Below are positions 9,158 through 21,800 of a stretch of DNA of 64,000 nucleotides, piece by piece. The DNA comes from Cryoendolithus antarcticus (taxonomy: Eukaryota; Ascomycota; Dothideomycetes; Cladosporiales; Cladosporiaceae): NCBI GenBank assembly GCA_002077065.1, contig NAJO01000017.1, positions 124,001 to 188,000 of the forward strand. Reading direction: 5' to 3'. The notes under the pieces are model-generated. The model was not told where the DNA came from, searched no databases, and saw nothing but the letters and a program-made list of their open reading frames with translations. Each line of letters begins with the position of its first letter. Position 1 is the stretch's first letter. Position numbers and translations under genes: made by a program.

Positions 9158-12100
9158 TCATCGCTCAAAGAGCTTATCCCCGACTCCATCCTCCGCCCTC
9201 CCCTTGCCCTTGTCGATCTTGGCGGGCTCCTCGACAATGCCCTGATCCTGCAGTGCCTCACGCCTCTTCTTCTCTCCACCAGCTCCAGCATCCGCCTCAG
9301 CTCCACTCAACAGCTCAGTGACATCCAGATCCTCCTCTTCCTCCTCATCGTCGTGTGACTGACCTCTGTCACTCCTTTCGATCTCCCTCTGCGTCTCGTC
9401 CATGCGCCGCCGCACCTCGGTTGCCACGCGCATACCATCAGTCACGATGTTATCCAGCATGCCTCGTATACCCTTTACAGGTGGCACTACGCCCATTGCC
9501 GCGCTGCCAGGACTTAGCAAGGGCGTCGCTGGCTGCCCTGCCACGGCTGCGGCTGCTTGTGCAGACTGACCGAGCAGGCTTTGGCTCGAGACAGTGCTGG
9601 AAGGAAGTGGAGCGTCTGCGAGGTGGAAGGAGTTGGCGAAGCCAGAGTCGAAGAATGACTCCAGCGTTTCGTCGGCTAAGATGAGCATGCGGAAGGTGGG
9701 GAGCGTGATATGGACAGGGGAGGACGGATCCAAAGCGGCGTTTGCCGAAGCGTTCTTTGATTGAGCAGTCTGGCCGAATGCGTGGCCTGAGGGGCGCGAC
9801 AGGAGACCACCATCAGCAGCGGAGGTAGAGAGCGGATGCTTTGCCTCGTCTGCATCGCCGAGGTCTAGCAGGTCGCTCTCGTCCTCGTCAGCCAGCGTAA
9901 ACTTGTCGACGCCATCGGTAACAGCTTCCTGTGCCTGTCTGGAGGGATGACCCGGATCAGCATACTCAAAGCATCTCCGTATAAACGCGCTGACAGCACT
10001 CAAGAACTGCTCATCTCTGTTCGCACCCCTTGGTATGCGATCAGGGACTACCGTCACGTCTAGTGTGCTGACATCCGGCGAGCTGACGCCTCTTCGGCTG
10101 AGGAACAGCAGTCCTTCGGAGATACGCAAGATTCCTTCCCGATCAACCTTGCCATCCTGATCATCGTCATACAGTTCAAAGAAGTACGAGATAGTCGACA
10201 TTATGTCTTTATCGCCTTTGATCGGTGCAAGTCCAGCAACTACATTCTGCAGGCTAAGCGAGCCGGCAGAGTCGATGTCCCAGCGCTTGTAAACCCGTTG
10301 CAGGAAGTCATGTTCGGCTGGCTCCGGTCCAGCACCCCAAGGTCCGAGAGGTACTGGCTTGTTTCGCATGGATGCGCCGAAGTAGCCGTTGCCCATCCGG
10401 TCTTCCTTGGAGGGAGACGACGTAGTCGGGCTATCTGTGACTGCCCATTTCGCGACGCCTGCCATCAACTCTCGAAACGCATCGTAGTCCATGGTCGTGG
10501 TGCTGCTCCCGAGTGCCACTCTGCCGACCTGTACTGCGTTGCCTGGCACACCAGTCACGACTTCAGTAGCTTTCGCCTTTGCTGCTTTCATCCGTCGCAA
10601 TTGCTCTGCCTGCAGGACTTCTGCTCGCTGCTGTCGGTCATAAAGGACACTGTAGAAGCGATCGTACAGAAAGCCGAGATCATTCTGACTGAGCTTCTTG
10701 CTCTCCGGGCCGAGATTCCGTATGCTGGTCCGCTTAGCGAATGACTCGATGTTCGATAGCACGGCACCTTTGTGTTTCGTTCGCTCCGCCGAGATAGTAT
10801 GCTGCGTGATCCCGTCAAACTCCTTGAAGGCCACTACCATCAACGCCTGGAAGTTAGTGATGGCGCGGTACTTCGGATTCTCGGACTTGGGATGTGCACT
10901 CTCGCCCAGCCGAGCGAAGTATGACTTGAGCACGTTGATGAAGGTGCCATCGTCTGTGGCGTCTAGCAGCTCTTCGCCGTTGATTTTGAGGATTGCCAAG
11001 CCGACTTGAAACAGCACCTTCGGTCCTTCGAGGAAGAAGACGTCTAAGACGCGGAAAGCAAAGATCAGAGGCATGCTGTTGATGTATAACGAAAGAAACC
11101 AAGGAAGCGACACGACCGATAACTGCACGTCGTTCTTCTGCAGATGATCCCAGATCACGGGCATGGTCTTCTCGACAAGACTCTCGAAGACGCGCTGATC
11201 AAGTAGCGTGCCGTACATAGTAGTGCTGTAGTAGCCGGGAACGAGTCGCTCGCAAAGAACGGAAAGAATGTAGAAAGCTTGGTTCTCGGAGAGATAGCTG
11301 AGGAAAGTACTTAGCTTTATGCCCTGTACGTAATGCAGGGAGGGATATGCTTACATCAGTAGTGCCGCGACAACGATATTCATCGCTTGACAGTACCCTA
11401 CGTCCGTGTTGGACCAGCTGTAGGCTGTGAGGACTCGTCGTAGTCGGCCGATACCCTCTTCACTTTGGAAGCCAGCGTACTCGGGCAAAGAGCGATTGAG
11501 ATCCTTCTCGATCTCCTCAATAGCGAGTGACTGCTCGTTCTCATGCGCTTTGAGCATCTCCTGGTACATCTTTGGCTTCTGCAGTCGCAGATAGAAAGCG
11601 CCTGAGGTCAGCTCCCAGATTTCACCTCGTAGCAGGTTTGGCAGACCGACTCGGACCAACCGATGGAAGTCAGGTTGTCGCACGATGGTCGTATTTCGGC
11701 CATTATCTCTCATATACTCATGCCACAATCTCATCTTACTCCGATCTCGCAGCTTTCTCGAATTGCCAGGGTATCGGAAAATGTTGCCCAGCCCAGTGTC
11801 TGGCGGCGCTCTGGGCGTCCCATCAGGTTTGATGACTGTCGGCGCCTGATCAAACTCATTGAATAAGAAGTACTCGGAGTATGAGTCCTGCACGACTGTT
11901 CTGAGATTCTCGACCTCTTTTATCCCTTGTCTCAGGCCCTTCTTCAGCCCATCGCAGAACCGCTCACACTGCTGCCGACTTCCCTCCAGCTGTATCGTGA
12001 GCTTTGGCGGTGCCGGACAACCAGCTTTCTCCTCTGTACCGGCTTCATGCCCATTCCATGACTGTATCGCCAGCGCGAACATGAAGCTTTGCGTGTGCAG

Positions 12101-12538
12101 TCTCTCCACCCTTCGCACCGCACATAGTGGAAGCGTGAAGCCATTGCCAGACGGCCCTGTGCCGTGTGTCCGACCTGTGAAAGCAGAGCTCGAGCTGGTA
12201 CTAGCCGTGCTAATGAACGAGGTGTTGACGGTGGAGAAGCACAGGAATTGCTCGCTAAGATGGAGTTGCCCAACGTAGTGCGTCCCCCTCTCGCGGTCCC
12301 AATGGGTCTTGTCCCAGCTTCCCGTGTGCGCTGGGTTCTTCCCTAAGCTCGCCTTGACCGGCAGTGTAAGCTCCGCAGTGATCTCGTGGAGTGGGTTCTG
12401 TGAATCCGGAAGTCGGAATTGGTGTCTGAAGAGGTGCGCTTTCGAAGGCCGATCCCTCGAGGTCCCTCCTAGTGCCTCAGGAAGCACAGCTGGATCAATG
12501 AGTGACTGTGCCTTCTGGACCAGGTTCTGGAGAAACAT
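9158..12538 (-). CDS. GRAM-TBC-EF-hand Rab GTPase-activating protein (Gyp2/Mdr1-like)
   Basis: Two exons, 12538-11355 and 11297-9158, joined over a 57-nt GTAAGC...CTCAG intron that turns YCQAMNIVVAALL into IYLSENQAFYILS in frame; 1107 residues. A GRAM domain lies near residues 85-165. The TBC domain starts near 290 with LLRGEIW and carries both catalytic fingers: IEKDLNR (IxxDxxR, near 345) and VGYCQ (YxQ, near 379). A Ca-binding-type loop DDDQDGKVDREG lies near 770, and the C-terminus is acidic and Glu-rich. This order matches yeast Gyp2/Mdr1 and animal TBC1D8/9. It would stimulate GTP hydrolysis by Rab proteins in endosome/Golgi recycling. The start MFLQNLVQKA is the first ATG of the frame and matches the family. 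Confidence 0.92.
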
Positions 12539-13170
12539 GGCTGCAATGGCCTCCTCCTCGACCCAGCACGACCGGCGCACACTACACAAATGCGATTACT
12601 GGACCGCAGCCATGTGTGTCGGCCCAGTAAGAGCCTCTGGACAGTCTCACTTCTCAAGACTGGACAAAGGTTTCAGCATGTACGTCCAATATTCACGGGA
12701 TGAGCTGTCTCGTGTTCTTGACCTCACTCATGTAAGCTGGACGAAGCCTTGGCACAGGATGCAGGTGCGCGTTAATCTGCGTAACGATAATGGTCAATGA
12801 TCGCAGATTAGAACTCGGTTTGGCCTTCACTCTCTGCAGTCGATACGGCAGGATGGCCTAAGTGAACTGCTATTGTTCTCACTCTGGTCCCGAAGCAGGA
12901 TGGCTGCAAGCTCTTCGATACAGAAGCAGACGTAACGCTCAGGTCATGCATTATGCTCGCTCATAGTAAGATGCAATATGAAAAGGGTATCATCCAGTCA
13001 CATCTCCCGCGTATTCTCATGAACCTGCTCAGTCAACATCCGAAACATTACCACATCTCTCACGCAACCCCAGTCTCCTGTGTCCTCACTCCGACCTAGC
13101 CACGATCTTCCAAACCCCTCGCCGGTCGCACGCCCTCCTTTGCCCCGATCGCTGCAGGCACACCACTCCC
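12539..13170. other. Intergenic, promoter side of the TBC gene
   Basis: It contains the 5' flank of the Rab GAP gene and the 3' flank of the MARVEL gene. Short frames here look like noise. Confidence 0.5.
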
Positions 13171-13723
13171 CTACACAGTAGCGCGACCAGTATGCATCGT
13201 CCTCCCTCCTCGCGATCGGAACCAGATGGCCGTTGCGTAGCAAGCCGTCACAAGCCAGAGCAGCATGTTGATCAGATCAATCCAGACAGCGTGCTTCATG
13301 CGGATGATACCACCCTGCTTTGGCGTTGGGTGAGCGGGGATGTAGATCTTGCCGAAGATGCCGAAGAGGGCTGTCCAGAGGATGCTGCGAGGAGACCGTT
13401 GTCAGTGTCGTTCGCAATAAGCTATGGATTTAAGTCGAGACTCACAACAACACCCAATCCCACCCGAACGCCCAATAGCTCTTGAAGAACGGGATCCCGT
13501 ATATCAGCACCGTCACCGCTGACAGCCCAGCGAGGACCTCAGCAAACACCCACTTCCCATCTGTGTACGCGCCGGCTTGTTTCGCGGCGTGGAGATCGAC
13601 GCCATAGAGGCCTGCGACTGTTATGGCGAAGATGAACTGGAAGAAGCGGAGGATGAGACGGATGAGTGCGCCGAAGACGCCGCCGGAGGAGGACTTGTTG
13701 CCGATGAAGTCGAGTGCGCCCAT
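13171..13723 (-). CDS. MARVEL-domain membrane protein
   Basis: Two exons, 13723-13446 and 13384-13171, with a 61-nt GTGAGT...CGCAG intron; 163 residues. Four hydrophobic helices are visible: LIRLILRFFQFIFAITVAGL, FAEVLAGLSAVTVLIYGIPF, WDWVLLFILWTALFGIFGKIY spanning the splice junction, and IDLINMLLWLVTACYATAIWF. The pattern is a fungal MARVEL/membrane-associating domain protein, a group that includes Nce102-like eisosome and sphingolipid-domain organisers. A plasma-membrane role is inferred from the family. The splice joins a helix smoothly, which supports the model. Confidence 0.85.
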
Positions 13724-14288
13724 TGCAGCTGATGTTGTGAAGGTGTGAGATGTGCACTATCGGATGTGTTTGAGAAATTGACGTTATGGACTGTTGGCGA
13801 TGTGTGAGTGACGTCTCTCGCTCGTGTCTAGCCTCGTTTGCTCGTATTTGTAAGGGAAGGACAGTCCAGCCAATGTGAACCAGCACAGTTGACCAAGGAG
13901 AGATGGTGAAGGAAAGGGTGACGGACGGGTCGCAAGGAATGTGCAAGTCGACGTACCCTGATATACACTGCTTCCGGATCGCTCCTTCTGCTAAACACGC
14001 TTGAACGCGAAAATGCACAACACACGACTAGGAATCTTCCTCCTGAAGTTCAAAGCGAGAGTTTGAGACCGTGATATCGACGTGATTCCGGGGCATGTGA
14101 TTGGTGACGTGGAGGGCGTTTCGCGTAGCATGGATGTCGCGCATAAGTCTAGCGCGCTAAACACGTCCTGTGACGTCTGTTTCAGCCGAAGACAGACTCG
14201 AGCGCGTCGATACCATCTGAAGCTGAAAACATTGAACATGAGAATCGGTTATCTAGAGGTTTGGGATGTGCACTATCAAAATTGCACA
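13724..14288. other. Intergenic, MARVEL promoter and GH128 3' flank
   Basis: No gene is supported. A 13-nt string GATGTGCACTATC occurs here twice, near 13750 and 14264; this may be chance. Confidence 0.45.
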
Positions 14289-15095
14289 CTAGAAAGTAGT
14301 GGTGCAGTAAGTCCGGCCTGCAGCGCTCTGCGCCGTCCCAGACAACAAGTACCCATTCGCGCATTCGAAGTATGCATAGCGAAACACGCCGTGGTTCCCT
14401 CCGAGATACCTGATCGCAGCCGCAATCGCCGTCGCATTATTCCCGTCCGTGAATCCGAACTCAGTCACCCACACTGGCCGGGGACTGAACTGACTGACAG
14501 CCTGGTCCACGAATTTCTGCAGACCAGCGATGTCCGTAGAAACTCCGTGCCAGTGCACAGCGACATAGTCGACGATGCAATTTCCGGCGCATGCATTGAG
14601 GAAGTTGCTAAGCCAGGTCAACCCGTTGCTGCCGCCTTGCACGGCCGGAGACACCTTTTTGTAGTTCGTGCGCTGATTCATGTATTGTTGCCAGAGAGTC
14701 GCTGCCTGCTGAGGGCTGATCGAGTTTTGCGTTCCGTCCGGTTCGTTGAAGCCGAGAACATATTTACTGCCTTTGGGCGTCGCTATCATTAGCCATATTA
14801 CGAGTAGCGACCTGCTCTATGCAGCAATCTCACCAGTAGACACTGCTGCCATGGCGTCGGATGCCCAAGTGGACAGAGTTGCGGACTTAGCGTTGTACAA
14901 CATTGGAACGAATTCCAGACCGTAGGTGCTTCCTCCAGGCTTGGAGCTGTAGTCGTACGCCCAGTTAATGTTGGTACATCCGGAGCTACATACTTGAACG
15001 TTGGAGTTCTGGCCGGAGGTGTAGATGATGCCCTTCTTCTGGGCATTGGCCAGACCCGAAAGTAGGGCAACAGCGAGAGCGAGTGAAGACAGCAT
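14289..15095 (-). CDS. Secreted glycoside hydrolase family 128 (Asl1-like) protein
   Basis: Two exons, 15095-14834 and 14782-14289, over a 51-nt GTGAGA...GCTAATGATAG intron; 251 residues. An N-terminal signal peptide ends near LANA|Q. The mature part has the Asl1-like/GH128 layout: KKGIIYTSG, INWAYDYSS, FVPMLYN, the acid-base GFNEPD, VAVHWHG, and the nucleophile strand PVWVTEFGF. Paired cysteines occur (VCSSGC, NACAGNC). The family cleaves beta-1,3-glucan, so the likely role is cell-wall remodelling or glucan degradation outside the cell. Both catalytic Glu positions are present. Confidence 0.9.
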
Positions 15096-16224
15096 GGGGT
15101 AGATGAGACTGGAAGGGGAGGTAAGTGTAGGAGAGGGCTTATTAACATGTACTACCGTCTCTCACGCACGATTTTGTATGCTTGCGTTCGCTCACACCGC
15201 TACTTTGGTCGACTCCGCCAGCCGTGCTGCACAACAGGGGCCCAAAGGGCCAATGCAACAGGTGTTGGGCCAATGCTGCAGGTTACTCATATGCGCCATG
15301 CGAGGCTTGCATAGCTTGCATCGACGACCAACCAAGTCGGTTCGTCACCTACAATTATCCATAATAGCATGGCACACCAGCTCCCTAACGCAGCCTAGCC
15401 TCATGAGTGAATGGCCGTCCAGTGTCTAGGTTCCTAGCTTGTAAGCGCTTGACTATGTCTGATTGCCATTGCTAGCTCTGAGTACTAGTTGACCAGTGAG
15501 TCGCCAGCTTCCAGAACGTGTTATAGAAGACACTCATACTGCCATAGTCTCATGGCCCACGCTTCATCATGATAGGTTACGTCTTGGCGGACTTTAGCCG
15601 GATGATTGGAATCGCATTACGAGCTAAGAGAATGCTGGAACCCCTGCAGAGGACTGCTGAGACGCGGGGGTGGGCGTTGTAACGGTTCAAGACATAGCCG
15701 AGTGGTGAAGCCGGGCCTGAATGTGCTGGCGGTGTGGAGCCGGGATCGACAATGCTTGCATTGGCGTCCCCCCAGGCTGCATTGAAAGGCTCCGGTACTG
15801 CGAAGCGAAAGCGAGGGGGGACTGGCTTGAACTGAGATCCAGATGGCGGAAATTGCTGAAGATGCGAGCTTCGGGCAGTTCACGGAGCTTGCAGTGGAGA
15901 GCGTAGAGTTAAGATTGAGAAGTGGAGTCAGGCGCACGCATATTGTCAGTGCCTCAATCATACAGAAGATATCAGGGCGTGTCTTTGGTTTCGGCGAGGT
16001 CATAATTGGAATCTCGATCCTCCTCGATGCGACGGGGGTCATGTATCAAAGGGGGAATCACTACATGTAGCGCATGCAAAGAGAACTGATGTTGCCATCC
16101 AAGCACCGGACACTAAAAGCTTGGCACGGAGATTGGAGATTGGCAAGAGTTTTTGAGCTCTCCTAGAAGGTGCAAACCATATTTACTTACGTGCGATATG
16201 TGCACATTGGATATCAAGCACAAG
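15096..16224. other. Long intergenic region, nothing firmly identified
   Basis: Between the GH128 and Tpa1-like promoters. A plus-strand frame with a real ATG at 15843 (75 codons) and an overlapping minus-strand frame at 15617-16042 exist, but neither shows a domain or signal, so neither is called. Confidence 0.45.
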
Positions 16225-18159
16225 ATGAAGCGCAAGGCTAGTGGGCAAGCTGCCGGCAGCCCTACGAAAAAGCAAGCCATCAACAGCACCATTGAGAAAC
16301 ACTTCACCCATGGCCTCTTTTCCAGGCCCATAGTCGACCAATATGCCAAGGATTATGCTGCTTCAACACCATACAAGCACGCTGTAGTGCGAAGTCTGGT
16401 AGACGACAGCCTGCTTCGCTCCGTTCGCAAGGAGATCATCGATAGTATACACTTCACGCCCAAGGAGACCGACATCTACAAGATTCACCAATCCGGTGAC
16501 CTGGCCAATCTGTCTGGCCTACCTGAGACCGCACTGAAGAAGCTACCCAGTCTGTTTAAGCTTCGAGATGCACTCTACAGCCCAGACTTCCGGGAATGGA
16601 TCGCCACGGTTTCCGGCTCGGGTCCTCTGTCAGGCAAGAAGACCGACATGGCTGTAAATGTTTACGTCCCGGGTTGTCATTTGCTATGCCACGACGATGT
16701 GATCGGCAGCCGTAGACTGAGCTACATTCTATACCTGACTGATCCTGATATGCCGTGGCAGCCGTCGTGGGGTGGCGCGCTGAGACTCTATCCTACTGAC
16801 GTCAAGCACGATAAGGAAGGCAAGGAATATAAGGTGCCTCGACCAGAGTTCGACAAGGTCATTCCTCCGCAGTGGAATCAGCTGTCATTCTTCGCTGTGC
16901 AACCTGGTGAGAGCTTCCACGATGTCGAGGAAGTGTATCATCGTACCAGAGCCGAAAGCACAGAAGATGGTGGCCGGGTGCGAATGGCTATCAGTGGCTG
17001 GTTTCACATCCCACAGGAGAGCGAAGATGGTTTTGAGCCAGGACTAGAGGCAAAGCTAGCTGAGTTGAGCTCTTTGCAGCAGCTACAGGGCCAAGCAGAT
17101 CAGTTCGATGAGCCTCAGCTGGAATGGCAGGATGCCAAATATTCCGAGATTGCCAAGAATACTGGTGACGATGAAGACGTGGAGCTCACAGAGGAAGATC
17201 TACAGTATCTACTGAACTACATGACACCGATGTATCTCACACCAGACACAGTAGACGAGCTGAACGAGCGTTTCGAAGAAGAGTCGACGCTTCAGCTTGA
17301 GAACTTCCTCAGCAAGCGCATAGCGCCTCGTCTGAAGAAGCAGATCGAGTCCGACGCTGTCGAGCGGGACTTCGCAACTTCCCGACCGCCGTACAAGCAC
17401 CGCTATAGATATATCAGCTCATCACGCACGCAGCGACCACCTTCTATAGCGAGTAAAGGAGACCCATATGGAGATGTCCTCTTCAATTTACTACCGAGTC
17501 ACGCGTTCCAAAAATGGCTTTCGCTCGCAACCGGCCTGAAGCTGAAGCAATCTGCCGTCCTTGCACGTAGATTCAGAAGGAGTCTCGACTACCAGCTTGC
17601 GCAAGGCTACTCTGGCGAACAGCCGCAGCTTGAGTACACCCTCTGTATGACGCCATCAACAGGCTGGGGTGGCGATGAGACTGAGGACGCTGAGCGGGAC
17701 TCCGAACACAGTAATAGCGACGGAGATGATAATGGCAGCAATGGCAAGCAACCGTCCGACGACGAAGATAATGTGGGTGGCTACGAGCTCTACATGGCTG
17801 GCGACGACGTCGACGATGCCTCCGACGCTGGCAGCGATGACGGCGTTACTGTTCCGTCGGGTACTGGAGCTGGTAATCGTCGGTCTCCCAAGAAAGCAGA
17901 TCCCGCTGTGTATCAAGCTGCACAGGACAACGAGGACGATGGCATGCTGTTTTCCAATCCTGCGAGTTGGAATACACTGAGTATAGCGCTGCGAGATAAG
18001 GGCGTGCTGAAGTTCGTGAAGTATGTAAGTAAGAAAGCGGAGGGCGATCGGTGGGACTTCACGGGATGTGTGAGAGTGCAGGATGATGACGAGGACAGGC
18101 CAGAAGACGGTGAGGAAGAAGAAGAAGAAGCAGAGGGGTTCACCGGCTTCGCGGACTGA
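16225..18159 (+). CDS. TPA1: Prolyl 3,4-dihydroxylase TPA1/Ofd1-like
   Basis: A single exon of 644 residues. I chose the ATG that gives MKRKASGQ; an earlier in-frame ATG at 16198 adds nine residues. The N-terminal 2-oxoglutarate/Fe(II) dioxygenase domain has the HxD metal motif (LCHDDVIG, His near 156), the distal His region SFHDVEEV, and the 2-oxoglutarate Arg in GGRVRMAISGWFH near 253. The second, degenerate double-stranded helix domain contains SHAFQKWLSLATGLKL. An acidic linker rich in Asp/Ser lies near residues 480-560. The family hydroxylates ribosomal protein uS12 to tune translation termination and also controls SREBP in fission yeast. Length and domain order match yeast Tpa1. Confidence 0.93.
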   Translation: MKRKASGQAAGSPTKKQAINSTIEKHFTHGLFSRPIVDQYAKDYAASTPYKHAVVRSLVDDSLLRSVRKEIIDSIHFTPKETDIYKIHQSGDLANLSGLPETALKKLPSLFKLRDALYSPDFREWIATVSGSGPLSGKKTDMAVNVYVPGCHLLCHDDVIGSRRLSYILYLTDPDMPWQPSWGGALRLYPTDVKHDKEGKEYKVPRPEFDKVIPPQWNQLSFFAVQPGESFHDVEEVYHRTRAESTEDGGRVRMAISGWFHIPQESEDGFEPGLEAKLAELSSLQQLQGQADQFDEPQLEWQDAKYSEIAKNTGDDEDVELTEEDLQYLLNYMTPMYLTPDTVDELNERFEEESTLQLENFLSKRIAPRLKKQIESDAVERDFATSRPPYKHRYRYISSSRTQRPPSIASKGDPYGDVLFNLLPSHAFQKWLSLATGLKLKQSAVLARRFRRSLDYQLAQGYSGEQPQLEYTLCMTPSTGWGGDETEDAERDSEHSNSDGDDNGSNGKQPSDDEDNVGGYELYMAGDDVDDASDAGSDDGVTVPSGTGAGNRRSPKKADPAVYQAAQDNEDDGMLFSNPASWNTLSIALRDKGVLKFVKYVSKKAEGDRWDFTGCVRVQDDDEDRPEDGEEEEEEAEGFTGFAD

Positions 18160-18894
18160 GCATAGGAAGGACGGGCAAACTTCGCAATTCGAAGATCCTG
18201 CTGTAGCAAATACTTCGCCACTGTGACTACGGACCAGACTCTGCTGGACGCGAAGCGATGGGCCTCGAAACGTCGAGATTTGAGTTGCAACAGGCTCATC
18301 GGGTACACCACCGACATACAAAAGCAATGGGCTTGTCGAGTGTGAGTCAGCAATTCAAACGCCACAGACCACACCTGAAGACCCCACTACAAGCTCCAAT
18401 CGGGCACTTCGCCGCTCTCAGGGCGGCTCAACATTCACGTGGGGCATACTTAAGCTACTCGGTGCGCGCGTGGAGTTCATCCGCGCTGTAAGCCATATGC
18501 ATCAAGTGTATATTCGGTGCTTGAAGACTCGCAAGTAAGTGCTGTACCTACAGGAGCTCGAGTGAGGACTGCGGGATGCTTCGCCCTTCGTGGAAACATA
18601 TGCAGGTGCTAACCCAATAGTTCGCTTACTACAACACCTAGGGTCGCCACACTATCCTACTACGGCCGCAGCCACGCAGGTCTGTACACGATAGGCCGTC
18701 ACCGTACGGAGATACTATGTTGAAGCTGTTGCGTGCAGAGCTAGTTACAAGAAAAATCGATGTTCTGCCGAGCGATGTGGTGCTGCTATGGGCTGTGGTC
18801 AAGCAGTCCTCACTTCAGGTATATATTGCTGATATAATCCATCAGTCATGTCGTTCTCAGTCCGCCACCGCATCTTTCCGCGCGTACCTTGGCA
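18160..18894. other. Intergenic, promoter of the surface protein
   Basis: No gene is supported. It contains a TATA-like element close to the next start. Confidence 0.5.
18820..18827 (+). promoter_or_regulatory. Candidate TATA box of the surface repeat protein
   Basis: TATATATT lies about 70 nt upstream of the ATG at 18895, a fitting distance for a core promoter element. Confidence 0.35.
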
Positions 18895-21800
18895 ATGCGC
18901 TACTCCTTGCTCTTTCTGTCTGTCACCTTGAGCGCATCGGCGGTGGTACTTTGCGATGTTTCGGCTAGCAACTCCACAGCTCCGATACCATGGAGTAACA
19001 GCACGATCAGCGGCAGCTACAGCGGCTCTCCAGCAAGTACCTCATTATTTCTCTCGTCCAGCGTTGCTTCCACGACCCAATATCATGTAGCCAGAGAGAC
19101 AAGCAGCATAACTGCAATCTGGACAAGCGGTGCTTTGACGAGCGCTTCAACGAGTAGCCAGGCTGCTGGAGATCCAGTTCCCACAGGCATTGACCTTGCC
19201 AAGGGCGATGATTCATCATTGTTGCCTCATTCGAGTACCATGTTGGCTGGCAATGCAAGCTCGCTTCAGCCATCATTTGCAAAAATCGTCCCGTCAGCAG
19301 GTCCCAGAACCGCCCAAGTGAACAGCACAGCATCGAACCATCAAATTACTGGCTAAGCGCAAGAGAAAATCCGCGGCATCTGCACCTTCAAGCGGGCTGG
19401 GCTCGATACCCAATACGGACAATCCTTCACTGGCGCTAAGCACACTGCCCTCAATTATGATCGTCTCGGTCGCGCTTGGGACAGGCAAAATGAATGCGTC
19501 AAGTCTCGCGAACCATACCACATTATTGGATGTCTGTTGGGATCAATGGTCAACCTACTGGTCGCGAGCTCCCACCGAGACGACAGAAGTACCAGTCGAA
19601 CAGATCTACACGAATACGTTAGGTTATCCCGATGAGAGTAGCTATACTACGCTCGTGACCTCAGCGCAAATTAAGGATGTGTCTGTTTCTTGGTGTCTGA
19701 CGTGAGTGATGTCTAGCTGGCTGACTTTTTCTCCTAGGCATCTTCACCCAAACGGTGATTACCACACTGGTCATCGTGACTATTGATAGCTTCGTCCCGA
19801 CAGCCACAGAGACGAATACGTTCACCCTGTTCGACACCGTGACTACTATCACACCACCACCGTGCATCCTTCCATCGCAAGTGGCTCCATGTCAGTCTAG
19901 CTGGGAAACCTGGGCCTCTTATCAAGTCAGCCTTGGAGGATTCACTTTCATCTGGCCAGAAGGCTGCGACACCGTGGACGAAATCACCGTGGAGCCCTGT
20001 CTTGGACTAATATCATCTTACGATTCAGTCATTGGTGTGTATGAGAGCAAAGTTTGGTCGCCAACTCCGATGTGTACGCAAGCGAGTATTACTGGCAACT
20101 TCTGCGATGGTCTGATATCTTCTTACGTGGATGCGCAATCCAGCTACGAGGGTGAAGGCGATGGCGTTGTTGGAGGCCAGACCGTGTGGACATCTGCCAA
20201 CGGATCGGAGTATATGTCCTACAGCTGGCCTTCGACAAGTCCGCTGGCGCCAGGGTGCTCTCTTGGATGTGTGACTCAGTCGTGCCAGCTCCAGGCCGGT
20301 AAGTCGCCGATCGTTTACTTGGTTCCACACAGATACTTCCGCAGTTTCAGTACCTGTACCTCACTACCATGGTACCGGTGAAGAGTGGTGTCATCATCTT
20401 CACGACTGTACTGTGTTGCATCTTGCCGCGAAGCTGAGCGTCATGTTCTCTGCCATGTGTTCATCACGGATTGTCCTGATGGGCATCGTGGAATGCGCGG
20501 AACACTTGCATGCGCGCGCAAGCTTACTCAGCGTATCAGGCACTGTCCGACTACTGTACTGGCCACCCGGCTCAACAACGCAGGCTTCGGACGACGCATA
20601 CATAACAGCACCTGTTAACGGGACCGGTCCAGTCACCGCGTCAGCCTTCGGCTACGTTTTCACCTCGCCAACAGTGTACATCAGCTTCGATTCCCTCTAT
20701 GCACGCGACAGCTGTTCTGCGATTGGGCCGACTTACATCAATGAGGTCGTAGCTCTCACAGATCCTGCGGAGCTTTCCTCGCTCTACCCCAGCGTGTGGG
20801 ATAACTACGACAACGATGCGACCAAACACAACAATGCGCTTCTCCAGACTGCACCGTTCAATTACACAGATCTTTACGTCACTCCGACGCCGGAGTCTAT
20901 CTACATGAGTCAGCCGCGCTGCGCGTATGCAAGCTGGGACACGCTTGGGCCGCAGAAGGACAGGCACGTCTCTTCTGACCTGTATGCCACGTGGCAATGT
21001 CCTCGCATCGCGCCCTACGAGCCTATTCTTGCCATCCCGGATCAGGTCAGGGCTATTGACCCGGCATAGGCATCATGCATCGGTGGTGTGAATGGCGCAT
21101 ACGAGCCGCCGATTCCCCTCACGCCAGCATCTGCGGTAGTCGGTGTGTGTAAAAGTTGCAAACCGGAGACGTCGGTCGAGATTGCGCTCAAAACCGTAAC
21201 TACGGTGACCGGTGTGTGTATGACTTGTCCAAGATTACATACGTCGACTCCTGCCGCGCCTGCATCGACGCCGGACTCGCCAGCCGCGCCTCCCACGACG
21301 ATTGCTGGACCGACCACCGCGATTGCCGGCGATCCTCCCGATCCCTCGATCAAGTCGACTGCATCGCAGAGTACGGCTCAGAAGGGCCAGGGGTCAAGTC
21401 AGCCAGCCGTCAGTCAGCCTGTGAACAGTCAGCCTGCAGTTGGAGATCCTGGTAGCAGCGACCGGGAGACCATTAGACCTGTGAGCGATGACCCTGGCAG
21501 CGGAAACTCTGGCACGACTCAGCTCGGAAGTAATCCGCAAGCTAGCAATCAGCCGTCCGTCAGCAACTCGCCACAACCAACTCAGAGCCTAGCGATCATC
21601 AACGCGCCCACCACCAAGGCGTTATCTATTCTCGAATCCGCGCTCTCTTCTGCACAGCAAGCAGCGAGCTCGAGACTAGCCGGAACTACGCCTATTGTCG
21701 GCATTGGGTCGACCGGGAACAGCGATTCCGCTCAAGGGTCCGCAGTAGTGATAGCTGTTCCCACCGGTGGGTCTGCAATCTTATCCCAAGTCAGCGGCGG

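Noticed and set aside
15617..16070. Overlapping frames on both strands
   Set aside because: Each could be coding, but neither has a recognisable motif or intron signals.
18112..18132. GAA-type microsatellite
   Set aside because: Encodes the Glu-rich tail of the Tpa1-like protein; too short to be a notable repeat.
21046..21069. 24-nt GT...TAG segment as an intron removing the in-frame stop
   Set aside because: Far shorter than any other intron in the window (minimum about 45 nt), so a true nonsense codon is more likely.
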